A program made the translations under genes and the position numbers. Shown here piece after piece: positions 34,722-45,408 of a DNA stretch of 64,000 nucleotides. The notes beneath the pieces were generated by a model. It was not told the origin of the DNA. It saw nothing but the letters and a program-made list of their open reading frames with translations, and did not search any database. The stretch lies in contig NC_056428.1 in assembly GCF_905147365.1 (NCBI RefSeq), forward strand, positions 26,504,001 to 26,568,000. Reading direction: 5' to 3'. This DNA is from Aricia agestis (taxonomy: Eukaryota > Arthropoda > Insecta > Lepidoptera > Lycaenidae). How positions within the stretch are numbered: position 1 is the stretch's first letter; each line of letters opens with the position of its first letter.

Positions 34722-35616
34722 CATGGACATAATTATCTCAAATTAGTATGAAGTTACTAAATTACAATAAAAGTATTTGAATGATATTGGAATATTGGCA
34801 CAGCGATATTGTCAAAAAATTTCAATGGTTTTAAAAAACAGATTGTGACCAAATATGAATTACGATAGTACTTATAATTAGGCCTCTTCATTTGATACTT
34901 ATTAAAATAAATTATCATTCCGTTGTCTACTTAACAATGAGATACTAATAACATATTTTATGTTACATTTCATTATCGATTAGTGATTACATAATTTAGT
35001 ATACTTTGATGGCTACTATTTACATCTCATATGCTCTGCTAATAACTGTGGGCTTAGCTTAAGCAACGTATTCGTAACATTGACGCTGGCATACAATGAG
35101 TTTCTAAAATACTAGAGTAGCAATGTCTTACAAAAGATTCTCAGAAATGCGTAACCACTTTTTTGTTCAAAAGACAATGTCAAGTCATATATTCGGTATG
35201 TCATTATGTATGTGAGATATGCCTGCAGGCATCTTCGAAGTGGCAACGCGTTGCTACCGTAAACTTCCAATCTAGTTACGTTAGTAACATAGAATATCAT
35301 TGCTGGCATACTTTAAAACAATGAAGGTTTTCGATATTTAATTTACCAGTGGAGCTATGTAGCCGTTGTGTCATTCGTGTAGTGTTGCGTCAAACAGACA
35401 TAATAAGACAGCTATATCGTGACGTATTATGACAGGTATTTGACACGACAATTGATATAAAAGACCTTAACCGCCGTACTCAGAGACATATTTTTATTAT
35501 GATGAACTTTCAATTTAATGAAGAGTTTGACGGATAATGTATATAGGCTTATGTCAAAATTGTCTAAAATTATCAATGTTTCACTCTGGAGTGCGGCAGT
35601 AAGACTACAATATAGC
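34722..35616. other. Intergenic, 3' of Syx6
   Basis: No coding signal. TTTATT words on the plus strand near 35491 could serve as minus-strand polyadenylation signals for Syx6, but none stands out. Confidence 0.4.
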
Positions 35617-35783
35617 TCTACCTGCAGACTTAGCATGGCCACCATAGAAAGGTTTATTCTTACGGTAAAGTAGGCAAAGTAATGGATTAACAAAGGAAAT
35701 CTGTCAGTTTGTCCGTAAAAACTGGCAGCGTTTATATTCTTTCTCATTTCTACTGTGGCCATGCTTAGCCTGCAGGTGGCAAA
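35617..35783. repeat. MITE downstream of Syx6
   Basis: CCTGCAGACTTAGCATGGCC and its complement enclose about 110 nt. It includes TTTATT at 35650, a potential AATAAA for Syx6 on the minus strand. Confidence 0.65.
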
Positions 35784-36002
35784 TTATCAATACTCTTCAT
35801 TGGTACCTTACGAGTACGTTTTTTGTCAATTAATGTTCTCGCTAAGCCCACTAAGAAGTGAAAAGAGTTCTCATACAGCTAATAGTATTAAAAATATTCA
35901 TCTGCCTATCTTTTCCTACTCGTTACATATTATCTACGCTACCAACATATATTACATGTATCGCTACAAACAAATTTACAAAGAATACATACATAACACG
36001 TT

Positions 36003-36079
36003 TTAAATCGCAATAAATAGAATAATTAAAAGACCTAGTAGACCGATGAGAATCAGAATCGCCATCCACTGCCGGCGGT
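36003..36079 (-). CDS. Syx6: Syx6 coding exon 6, tail anchor and stop
   Basis: Encodes DRRQW followed by about 20 hydrophobic residues (MAILILIGLLGLLIILFIAI) and a TAA stop. DRRQW plus a terminal membrane helix is the hallmark end of syntaxin 6. Acceptor TTGTTTCAG. A truncated LINE tail lies about 45 nt upstream in the intron. Confidence 0.93.
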
Positions 36080-39000
36080 CTGAAACAAAAAGATTACGAA
36101 AACTTGAATATCTCGGCACTGGTTCAAATCAAAATCAAAATTGTTTTATTTCTGAATAAATCTAAAATAAATAAATCTAAAATAGATGGTCACATGATGC
36201 CTACCACCGGTTCGGGAACTAACCCGGCGAGAAGAACCGGCGTAAGAAACTCGCACGGGGCCCACTTTTTTACCACAAAATGTGAAAAAAAAATCTTTTA
36301 AAATAAAGTTTACAATTTTGTAACTTATTATTATATACAATATCCACATCCATAATTATTGTAAGTCCTATAATAATGAAGAAGTAGCCTTGCAAGAAGC
36401 CATCCTACTCTACTAGGTTTTGTCAGTTATTTAATTTTGCCACGACAGGAAAGATATCATACTCGTATCATAAAAACAATAGGTACCAATATTTTTGTGT
36501 ACACTCTAAAAGAGACAAAAGCTGCCAGTTCAATAGCCGAATTTCTACATTCAGTGACCAGGCTATAGACTTCATTAAACATATTGATATCTTAAGATCT
36601 TACGGTTAATAATAATTATGTAGAACCAATATTTTCGTGTACGAGTAAAAGAGACAAAAGCTGACGGGTAAATGGCTGAATTTACTATGTTTAGTGAATA
36701 TTTTGACATCTTACCGTTATTCATATGCAGCACTTTGGCGACTTTCTTTAATGTTGAATCTAGTTTGGAATCGGCATTTTCTAGCTCCGTATTCAAATCA
36801 TCCAACATCCTGCAAAGTATATTTTTATTGTACGTCTTTTATAGAATTAAAAAATAAAGACCACAGAATAAAATATTCCATGTCTCTGTGGCAAAGAAAT
36901 TCACAAGCAGCGATTTTAATGAAATGTAGTGCAGAGAGAGTTAAGACCACGAGGCAGGACATAGGCTACTACGAGTAAAGAAAATGTTTGATTCCTACAC
37001 GATTTTCGCCAACCATTAAGAGGATACACCAGGGGCGAGAGAAATTGAAAATAGGTATTTGAAAATGTATTACTGTCTCACCAATCTCAAGTCTCCCACC
37101 GCAGAGCGCGACAGAGACAACACTACAAAATTTCTAATAAAAGAACAGAAAATCTTCGATTCGTTGTCCGCTGATTCCTTCTCCAAAACTTAACCGATTT
37201 GAGTACTTTTTTCATTAAGAATTAAAGCAAGGCTTGAGCTGTGTTCTCCTATGTTTTATTTTTTTTAATATATTTTAGCCAGCTTTGTTTTCTGGGTGTT
37301 TGAACACAGAGGAAAATCTGGCCATTTTTTGAGTTTTTGGACGTTCTTATCTTTTTTAATAATAAAATTATGAAAAAAAGAAAACATAGAGACATGCTAA
37401 TAGTAGCCATAGATATCCAAAAAAAAATCATAACTCTACCGGCATTATCCAGGGAGGAAACAGGGGACAACGTTTGTATGGAAAAACGGCGGTGTGGACT
37501 CCTCTTAATGTCTGCTATTAATCATAAAATGGATTAATACGTGATTCATTTTATGATCGTCTAGACTCTAGACTCCAACCGCTCAAGCGCGATGCCATAA
37601 ATATGTTCTATAAAAGTTAAATAATAATCAGCCAAGTGCGAGTCTGACTCGCGCACAAAGGGTTCCGTACCGTTATAGAGGAAAAATAGGCGAAAATTTG
37701 TGTTTTTTGTATGGGAACACCCCTTAATTTTTTATTTCATTTTAATTTTAGTATCAATTATTAAAGTACCTACATATATATTTGAGGGTTCTGTAAAAAA
37801 AGTGCCTACGTGTTGCCATTATGGATTGCGAGCCAAAAAGGCCAACAAATGCACTTTTGTTGTATGGGAGCCTCCCTTAAATATTAATTTTATTTTTAGT
37901 ATTAATTTGTTGTCATAGCGGCAAAATAAATACACAATCTGTGAAAATTTCAGAAGTCTAGCTATAGCGGTTCTTGAGTTACAGCCTCGAGACATACAGA
38001 CGGACAGACAAAGAAGTCTTAGTAATAGGGTCCCGTTTTTACCCTTTGGTTACGGAACCCTAAAAATACTTACACAGCCTGTTCATCAAGCTCAATACCG
38101 ATCTGTTTGGACACGGTCTTCAGGGAGCCCACGGAGTTGCTTATAACATGAAGCTGGTCGTCCTGACTCATCAGCATTTTTTCCTGCATCGACATTATGT
38201 CGTTGTCGTACGATCGGTTCGGACTGTCGGTTTGGTTCGCCAGTTTGGAATACTTGGAGTATTTGGGCGTGGCCGTCCAAGTGTTACCGAAGTGCACGGG
38301 GCTCTCGTCACCCAGTAACGGCTCTCGAGCCGTGCCATCGTTATCTCTGTTCCTATTGAGACTCATTTTACCTTTCATAACCTAAAACAGACCAAATTAT
38401 TTTCTTTTGTGTTCTTTACCCGAATAGATGAATTTAGACGGACATTTTACACTTTTTAAGACATATTTTAGAGGTAGAGAATGTAGAGTAGGAACTCGAC
38501 TAATTATTATTGGTGTAGCATTCGAATATTCGAGAATCTGAATGAATGTATGAAGAAAAGTGTGTTCAGCGCATAAGTTTAATGTTACGTCTTTGTTGAA
38601 AATTAAACAGAAAATCAATGTTTATTATTAAATATATTTTCCGGTGGCAGTTCGCATAATCGCGAATCCGTATTCCGTATACTGACATCCGGATAATCGA
38701 GTTTCTACTGTATTGCATTTTATTATTTGTACGAAAAATTAATGTGTTTTAAATTCTTAATGTTGCATATAAAAAAATATGTAAGTATGTACAATAATAT
38801 CTTACCTTGACTTCCTGTTTGGTAGCTTCAATGAATGATCTTCTATCGCTTATTTCTCGGTTGTCTACTTTAAACTTAGATGAATTCTTCTCGACTATAC
38901 GTGATCCTTGGTTAAGAAAATTAAGAATTAAATAATTCTTAATAACAAAAATAACTATTTTTACTACTAACTTAATAAAAAAAAATTGTGTAACTTTAAA

Positions 39001-41731
39001 TGAATATTAGTGAAAATTAACGTTTATTTTAATTTGTTGAAAGGAAAAAATATAAAACCTATATTGTCTTATCGTGTTTGGAAGAAACGGGCGTGATAGA
39101 TCCATCAAAAAACAATTCGAACGCAACTGTACCGATTTAAGCGTCTCCTAAACAGGCGCGGCCTGCGATGGCGGTGGCGGTCAGTTGGATAACTTGGCCG
39201 CGTGGCCGCGTGTGTCTGTGTCGTCCCTAGAACTCTCAAGTCATCCAACTGACCGCCACCGCCACCGCAGGCCGCGTCTGTCTGGGAGACGCTTAAATGA
39301 TTGTCTACAGTTACTAGTTAACTAATAAATTCACGCAAAAGTGCATTGACTATTTCTATTTCCTTCTTAACGCGTTCACACACTATAGTATTAGTATGTT
39401 ATTAATTATTATATAAATATATTACAAAAGGATATTTATAGTATCTTCCAAGTCTTCCAAATCCCATTCAATGCTGCGTAGTGCATTCCTCAGTTCTGTC
39501 GACGTCCATTCTACCTCAGGACTGTTGGGTACTGCAGGGGACTTCGCTATCTCCTGCCAGCGAAGATACAACCCTCTCGTTTTGTTTAGCGCTCGAAACA
39601 CCTCACTAATAAATGTAATACAACGTCAATAGAGCCTAGGAAAGAGAAATAGCGATAGTTGTATATGAAATGTATCTAGCATACACAATTTTTTTTTTTT
39701 AAGTTATTATTTCTACGAAGGATTTTTTTATTCTCATCAAATGGTGGGCAACAAAAACATCTTACGAATAAAATAGCAAGTTATTCCTTTTTTAACATAT
39801 TGAAAACGATATCGAAATAAAAAATGCTAGTGCGCGAACTCCGCGAATAATAAATGAAGCAGCGGAAAAATATTATTGTTATGTTTACTGTCAAGGACAC
39901 TCCAATACGCAGGCCACCAGCCTGTGATTCCTCAGAGCTCACGCGAGGTGTATAATATTAATACATTATACAACATTATATTTACTGAAGCGATATAGTG
40001 TTTATAGAATAAGGTATTTGCTAAGGGTCAAATCACATCAATGCAAACAAAGAGTATAAAGGGTCATAGCCCCGAAAAATAACAAAAATAGGTACTATCT
40101 AATAAGAATGCTTCAAGAATGTCTACAACCATAATTGGTCGCTGCTAAACATTTGTGTACTAACCCACATTTTTTTTGTTGAATTATGAATAAAAAATGA
40201 TAAAGAACTGAAAGAACATAATTCTGCATTCATAAATCATAATATGCATTCATAAATCATATTGATTTATGAATGCATAATTTTTTGTGGGATAGTACAC
40301 AAATGCTTAAGAGCCTGCTGTCAGAAATATCAAAGCACGCTAGCCCCTAGTAATGTTATTTTTATTTTAGAAAAATATATTCTAAAATCTAAACTCTAAA
40401 GAGTCGTTATGTATATATTAATTTTAAATAATCTATGGAGAAAATATATTATAATGTGATAAGCTAATTTTATGCACCTTTTAAACTAAATTTGGTAACA
40501 ATATTAAAAATAATCCTGTAACATACTAACAAACACTAATTTCCAACAATAATTATTGTAGTTCTTATGATTTCAAAATTATAAAAAGATAATATTTTGG
40601 CAATCCTTTATCAAATAATAACTAAAAAATTCTCTAAAAATTAAATAATGAAAGTATTTTTAACTGACTTCTAAAAAGGAGGAGGTTATATGTTCGGCTA
40701 TCGATTTTATTTTTTATTTTTGTATGTTCAACGATTACTCGGCCATTTGTAAACCAATTTTCAAAATGTTTTTAAACTATAGTCATCAGTTCTGATTATA
40801 CTTTAGGACAGTGGTTCTTAACCGGTGGTCCGTGGACCACTGGTGGTCCCTGGAGGCTTTCCAAGAGGTCCATGAAGCCATCCTAATAATATGTGACAAT
40901 TCAGAAGTTAGTAAAGAGCATACAGTCACAAAAATCACATTACTTTAAAATATGTTATTTGGCAAAAATCTAATTGTTGTAAACTATTAGATTTTTGCCA
41001 AATAAAAAATAAATGATGGCTAATTATTATAAAGATGTCCTTGTTTTCTTTATCAAACAACCCTTAATTTAGGTAAACTAACTGGGTGGTCCCCGGTAAG
41101 ACTAACATTTGGTAAAATGGACCCTCAAGACATGGTTGAGAACCACTGCCTGAGAAAAAGGTTTTTCTATTTTTTTAAGAATACTACCTACTATTGCTTT
41201 ATTTTATTTGTAAAAAATAATTGTAGAAGAATACTAGCAATAATGATAATGTACTATCAGAGAAGTTAATTCCTAGGCAGACGGGATACCTACATAGTTT
41301 GGTTGTGTTACGTCAAACCCAGCCGACAGATCACAATTAACATTGAATTGACATGATCCAACCCAAAGACGTTGGTCTGTCAACTGCCTAGGAATTAATT
41401 TCCTCGATGGTACAATTGTTTTATTATTCACTTCACATGTTGTTTGATTGAAGAAGTCACTTTATTTATTTTTGTTTTGTATAGATGTGTGTTTTATTCT
41501 ATTTACCATTTACTGAAGGTAATTGTCATTTTACAAATACACTCATCTCCAAGTATTTACTAACAGTAGATAAAAATAAATGCAGAGTTACTTGTTAATA
41601 CTGTAATACTTAATGAGCATGTTCATATTTCAGCAACATTAACATCAACACTCAGTATATTATGATGTTAGAATACAATATGAGGAAATCACTTACTCCT
41701 TGACGACGTAAAATGGATCTTCTAGAGTCAT
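36003..41731 (-). CDS. Syx6: Syntaxin 6 (Qc-SNARE), complete gene, 6 coding exons
   Basis: The spliced product is 259 aa, close to the 255 aa of human syntaxin 6. Exons are 41731-41697, 39605-39436, 38900-38806, 38381-38074, 36809-36715 and 36079-36003; all phases join. Domains: N-terminal three-helix syntaxin-6 domain (about 5-105), linker, SNARE motif (about 172-235) with the zero-layer glutamine at about residue 201 (ELDEQAV), and a C-terminal tail anchor (239-259) after DRRQW. Family members sit on trans-Golgi and endosome membranes and supply the Qc helix in fusion complexes. The start MTLEDPFYVV aligns with the MSMEDPFF start of vertebrate syntaxin 6. Introns 1, 3, 4 and 5 are GT-AG; intron 2 is AT-AC with U12 signals. 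The introns carry several transposon insertions. The 5' UTR and polyadenylation site were not resolved. Identity is firm because every exon matches the family in order. Confidence 0.95.
36126..36424 (-). mobile_element. 3' end of the same LINE family, in Syx6 intron 5
   Basis: About 300 nt matching the 3' UTR of the element at 55312-57010, including GCCTACCACCGGTTCGGGAA and GCAAGAAGCCATCCTACTC on the plus strand. It ends in a TTTTGAT-type tail. It lies in the same orientation as Syx6 transcription. Confidence 0.8.
36715..36809 (-). CDS. Syx6: Syx6 coding exon 5, second half of SNARE motif
   Basis: Encodes residues 203-235, MLDDLNTELENADSKL onward to VAKVLHM, the heptad-repeat half that follows the zero layer in syntaxin 6. 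Acceptor TTTGCAG, donor GTAAGATG. The phase matches both neighbours. Confidence 0.94.
37020..37504. mobile_element. TTAA-flanked non-autonomous element in Syx6 intron 4
   Basis: The ends GAGGATACACC and GGTGTGGACTCCTC are inverted and both are bordered by TTAA, the piggyBac target site. No coding capacity. Confidence 0.6.
37629..38066 (+). repeat. GGCCAAGTGCGAGTCGG repeat, near full length, in Syx6 intron 4
   Basis: From CAGCCAAGTGCGAGTCTGAC to TTACGGAACCCTAAAA, the longest copy in the window. It ends only a few bases from the exon 4 donor. Confidence 0.85.
38074..38381 (-). CDS. Syx6: Syx6 coding exon 4, linker and first half of SNARE motif
   Basis: Encodes residues 101-203. The linker (residues 101-170) is polar and includes REPLLGDESP; the SNARE helix starts near MSQDDQLHVI and runs to the zero-layer glutamine in ELDEQAV. 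Acceptor CTGTTTTAG, donor GTAAGTAT. An interspersed repeat ends about 5 nt beyond the donor. Confidence 0.94.
38806..38900 (-). CDS. Syx6: Syx6 coding exon 3, end of N-terminal domain
   Basis: Encodes residues 69-100 (SIVEKNSSKF then FIEATKQEVK), the third helix of the syntaxin-6 N domain. It starts right after the AC of the U12-type intron and ends in phase 0 at a GTAAGA donor. Confidence 0.92.
38901..39435 (-). other. Syx6: U12-type AT-AC intron in Syx6
   Basis: This 535 nt intron begins ATATCCTTTT (matching the minor-spliceosome donor ATATCCTTT) and ends GGATCAC. A branch-point-like TTCTTAAC lies just upstream, its adenosine about 11 nt from the AC end, within the usual U12 spacing. Using AT-AC restores reading frame and the conserved protein; no GT-AG alternative does. 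A 152 bp foldback element sits inside the intron. Splicing by the minor spliceosome is inferred from the signals. Confidence 0.9.
39141..39292. mobile_element. TTAA-flanked GC-rich foldback inside the U12 intron
   Basis: Arms of about 52 bp carry GCGTCTCC and GATGGCGGTGGCGGTCAGTT, mirrored at the right, with TTAA immediately outside each end (39137-39140, 39293-39296). Confidence 0.8.
39436..39605 (-). CDS. Syx6: Syx6 coding exon 2, N-terminal helices
   Basis: Encodes residues 12-68 of the syntaxin-6 N domain, including the family signatures LYLRWQEI and LRSIEWDLEDLEDTI. The acceptor is TTTATTAG. The 3' boundary has no GT: the exon stops after ACTATAA and the intron opens ATATCCTTTT, the U12-type AT-AC donor. 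The split codon rejoins as serine in TISIVE, as in vertebrate syntaxin 6. Confidence 0.93.
40143..40312. repeat. MITE in Syx6 intron 1
   Basis: CTAAACATTTGTGTACTAAC and its complement form the ends; GCATTCATAAATCATA occurs twice directly and once inverted in the core. Confidence 0.7.
40655..40790 (+). repeat. Interspersed repeat, CTTCTAAAAAGGAGGAGG family
   Basis: TTAACTGACTTCTAAAAAGG followed by GAGGAGGTTATATGTTCGGC is a repeat opening common in Lepidoptera. Confidence 0.55.
40809..41148. mobile_element. hAT-type MITE in Syx6 intron 1, 340 bp
   Basis: The ends CAGTGGTTCTTAACCGG and GGTTGAGAACCACTG are hAT-like. A perfect inner hairpin (ATTTGGCAAAAATCTAAT) lies at 40958-41006. Target duplication is decayed. 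Confidence 0.75.
41258..41410. repeat. MITE, ATTCCTAGGCAGTTG family, copy 2
   Basis: Left CAGAGAAGTTAATTCCTAGG; right CTGCCTAGGAATTAATTTCC. Located in Syx6 intron 1. Confidence 0.8.
41697..41731 (-). CDS. Syx6: Syx6 coding exon 1 (start codon)
   Basis: Encodes residues 1-11 plus two bases of codon 12. It reads MTLEDPFYVVK, the conserved amino end of the family, and is followed by a strong donor GTAAGTGA. It is too short to show as an open frame; I found it because exon 2 began mid-domain in phase 2. Confidence 0.9.
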
Positions 41732-42282
41732 GTCAGAGATTAGAGAGAATCTACAAAATACTGTACGTGTGGAAAACCGTAAAAGAAATTATGGCATAAG
41801 TAGACATTGAGAAACTAAAAAGCACATAGTATAAACAGCCCCTGTGCCTATCCCACAAAATATCGACACAGTTATACCTACCCCAATTAAACTCCGCTCG
41901 ATGGAACCTTATCTTCCGTCCTTTACACACTTAAGCACCCACATCTGCGTATCAGCGAAGACGCTAGTGCGCAATCGCTAAGAGCATTCGCGGATGCTGC
42001 TACATAAGGCTGTGGTATGCTTTAAAAACACTCCCTATGAAGTGCATCATACGTACTATGACGTTTTCTGCAACTGTTTACACCATGTTTACACTTTTGT
42101 AACAGGAACAAATCCAAATCCACAATACTAGCTGATCTTGTCAATGTCAATTTTTTTTTTAATATTTATATAGCGATAGGTACGGCATTGCCAGTATCAA
42201 CTATCAAAACAGCTAAAATGAGTAAAATTATTATTTTTAAACAAAAAATTAAAACCGACTTCCAAGGCAATGACAATAGTAA
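41732..42282. promoter_or_regulatory. Region upstream of Syx6, probable 5' UTR/promoter
   Basis: Directly upstream of the Syx6 start on the minus strand. No TATA box or initiator is obvious; the segment at 41860-42010 is less AT-rich than its neighbours. Promoter placement is inference from position only. Confidence 0.35.
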
Positions 42283-42525
42283 TATTATACTTAAATGAAC
42301 TAAAAAGTATTAAATAATTCTTATTCTGTACTCAGTATTAATTCTGTTCTCAATCTTCATTATTTTGCAATCGGTACCAGCTAACCTAATTAACGCCAGT
42401 TCTCTGACAGAATAGGTATAACAGCAACTTATGTACTTAGGACTGGTACCGACTTCAAAATTATGAAGATTGAGTACAGAATAAGGATTATTTAATACTT
42501 TTTAGTTCATATAAGTATAATCTTA
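42283..42525. repeat. Foldback element upstream of Syx6
   Basis: ATTATACTTAAATGAACTAA and the following ~60 nt are mirrored at 42440-42520, with GGTACCAG/CTGGTACC at the inner ends. Confidence 0.8.
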
Positions 42526-42899
42526 AATGAACTAAAAAGCATTAATTGCTTATAATTGCTTAATTTTAATAATTGCTTCAGTAACAAGTGCAACAGTTGT
42601 CAAACTTACTGGCACAAATAAAGTTGGGATAGCTCCTTTAACCAAAATAGTATTTATTCTAATTTTTCTTTAAAAATTTTCAATGAAATGTTTGCTACAT
42701 ATTGTTGAATTTTTCTTGGGATTCCAACCAACACGCCCAATTAATTTCAGCCATTTTCCTCTTATTAGAGGATCTTGAGGGAATCTGTAAAACAAATGAT
42801 TATGATATATAAATATAAACCTTCCTCTAGTTTTAGAGTCACTCTATATTATAGTAGTTATATTATATTAGTTAAAATAAGATAATATATCCTTTTTAG

Positions 42900-43082
42900 T
42901 CTGGCCGCACATTTTCCGAATTTCTGATCACAAAAATTATGACGCCCCGCCCCGCTCATACATTTTGACACGTCAGAAATTCTTTTAGTATGATGGGTCT
43001 ACAACAAAATGTATGAACAGAGTGCGTTCCGCCGGGCGTCCGAATTTTTCTGATCAGAAATTTCGGATAATGTGCGGCCGGG
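42900..43082. repeat. MITE, GGCCGCACATTATCCG family
   Basis: Left CTGGCCGCACATTTTCCG, right CGGATAATGTGCGGCCGGG. A related right end occurs at 43896-43922. Confidence 0.75.
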
Positions 43083-43705
43083 ATTAAGGTGATAATATAA
43101 AGGTAAATGATTTTTATTTTAGATTTATGTTATTGTAAAATATCGATAAGCATATCGATAAATTTGATTCAAGCACTAGCGTATATGTAAGAAATTTTGA
43201 TGAAAAATTTTTCTTCAAAATTTGTGTAATATAGGAACAATAGTACCTTTAGTTACGCAAAATATGAAAGTAAAAGGGAGGATTCACAATATTTTATTTG
43301 AAATAGAGAACTAAAGACCAGAATATAGCAAAAATAAACACATCGTAGCAATTAGGACATGAAGATTAATTACGGGTGAAATGTATATTTTTCAGGATTA
43401 TTCCTATGATTTACACTGCAATCACTCACAGCACAAGTTATTATTGTTATATATAATAGTATTTGTTGAAAATAACATACGATTTAAATAATAAATTGCA
43501 AATACCGAAAGGGCATAAAAACGATTGACGACTTTTGACGACCTGTCAAATAAAAGTTGTTACAATTTTCATTAGACTGCCTCTCTCTTTTCATCTTGTT
43601 ATAATTCCATAAAGGATTTTCTTCTCTCTCGCACTCTTTGTTGGTCTTATAATTATGGTATATATTATGTCTATGGAAACACCAGAGTACTCACCCGATC
43701 GACGT

Positions 43706-43855
43706 CATCTGACACATAATGTCAGATGCCTGCCGGAACGCACTCATATATTTTGTACCTGACGTCCGGTCTGGATGAGTTGTCAGATGCCGTCTATCGG
43801 ATGGCAGAAATTTTTAATTGCGTTCCGGCGGGCGTCTGACATTATGTGTCAGATG
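43706..43855. repeat. Inverted repeat with 37 bp arms
   Basis: The arms match at 35 of 37 positions; each contains the smaller hairpin CATCTGACACATAATGTCAG. Likely a further MITE nested in or derived from the GGCCGCACATTATCCG family. Confidence 0.8.
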
Positions 43856-43929
43856 ACTCAGTTCAAATGTGTCATACGTTCAAATGTTTCGTATCAGAAA
43901 TTTCGGACAATGTGCAGCCGGGCAAACCT

Positions 43930-44935
43930 GTCCCGTTTCCGTTTCTTTGCAGTCGAACTTTATAGTTATGTCTATTGTGACCATAGACATAATATAATAT
44001 ATTATGTCTATGATTGTGACTGTGTGGACCATAGAGAAATATATTATACGCTGATGAATGTCGTAGGCGGATTGCATAATCCGCGGTTTTACATAACGGC
44101 TAGCTGTTTTAAGAAACAGGGCCGTTTTGTAATGCTGTGGTTTAACGATTAGCCGGATTGTCATTGCAATAGTTTCTTCAATAAGGCGGCCCACGTTTAG
44201 CCGCATCGTACTTTCCTCATACCGGTACTTTAATTACTGTTGAAAATTATTCTCAAATTTACTGATATCTTTGCTTAATAAAAAGTTTTGAACTTCACAT
44301 TTTAGCAACACACTTTCGGTATCCAAGGCCATTGTTGTGGTTATGTCACAGGCAGCGCCAAGATTATTTAGGATCGGAACTAAAAACTGTCAAAGAGGCG
44401 ACTTATCTTCAGGGCTTCATAATGTTATCTAATACCCGAAAAATATCGTTACGTACCGTTATTTTCATAATGGTAGACAGATAACGGTATTTTTTGTCGA
44501 TATCTAGTAACATTAAAACCAAAAAATATCGTTACAAAAATATCGGTAAATATAACGATATTTTCTGGTATCAGGCATGCGCTATGCGTCATGCACCAAA
44601 TCTCACTCGCAGCCCAACTTCCGACCTCCGAGCACCAGTTTTTTTTTTTGCGAGATTTGTGCTTACCTACTTTTAGGAGTTTAATGCATAGAGAAATAAT
44701 AAAAATAATAGTTATTGTTTTGGAGTAAAAATGGGCTGAGAAAGGAAAACACTGTATATAGATACTTTGACTTAACAAGTCAAGATGGTGCTGCAATTTA
44801 TTTCGTTAATTGGGCAAAATATGAATAATTATTTGTATGTCTTAGTATTTATTACTAGAATTTTAAGTTTAATACATATATATTTTGTAGACTGTAGTTG
44901 AAAATATCAACACATTTAAAAAAGGAAAAACAAAA
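43930..44935. other. Intergenic between Syx6 and Rrp6
   Basis: Contains short palindromic runs (GTCTATGATTGTGAC, AACGATATT words) but no coding signal; a 125-codon frame at 43775-44152 is non-coding repeat. Confidence 0.45.
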
Positions 44936-44943
44936 AAGTAGTC

Positions 44944-45065
44944 TGTCAAAAAAGTAAAGAAATTAAAAAGTGGTAACATCGTAGTGTCATCCCCTTTTTT
45001 CTTAGATTGATTTGAAAGGGATGACACTACGATGCTGCCACTTATTAATTTCTTCACTTTTTGAC
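44944..45065. repeat. Long hairpin, ~53 bp arms
   Basis: TAACATCGTAGTGTCATCCC and GGGATGACACTACGATG are the most conserved part; the outer arms are A/T-rich. Loop about 18 nt. Confidence 0.85.
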
Positions 45066-45408
45066 AAACTTTATTTGATAGCATTTACAAAACATGTAAG
45101 TAGGTATTATAACACGGAGAATATTTTAAGGAGCGTAGCCCGTCGGATTAGAGGCGCTTTGCACACGATGGGGCGAGCCGGACCGGTTAATTTCACTGCG
45201 AACGATAGCACAAAGGGAATCCTATAATATGTATTACAACGCACACCAAGGGCAAAAAGACACGCAGGTCCCCGGCGGGCTCTACTGACCATGTCATTCT
45301 CATTAGACGCCATATTTTTTTCCTATAATATATACCTACTGGTAACCAGTTACCAGACGCGTCTAGTTTAATTTTGTGCATACTGCATACTGAACTGACT
45401 GATTAAAT

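Noticed and set aside
38197..38385. Plus-strand frame over Syx6 exon 4
   Set aside because: Antisense shadow of a clear syntaxin 6 exon.
38900..38910. GT-AG acceptor AACCAAG or CGTATAG for Syx6 exon 3
   Set aside because: Neither gives the conserved TISIVE junction with a usable donor; the AT-AC pair does, and U12 signals are present at both ends.
43775..44206. 125- and 108-codon frames on opposite strands
   Set aside because: They span the CATCTGACACATAATGTCAG inverted repeat and palindromic AT tracts; no protein resemblance.
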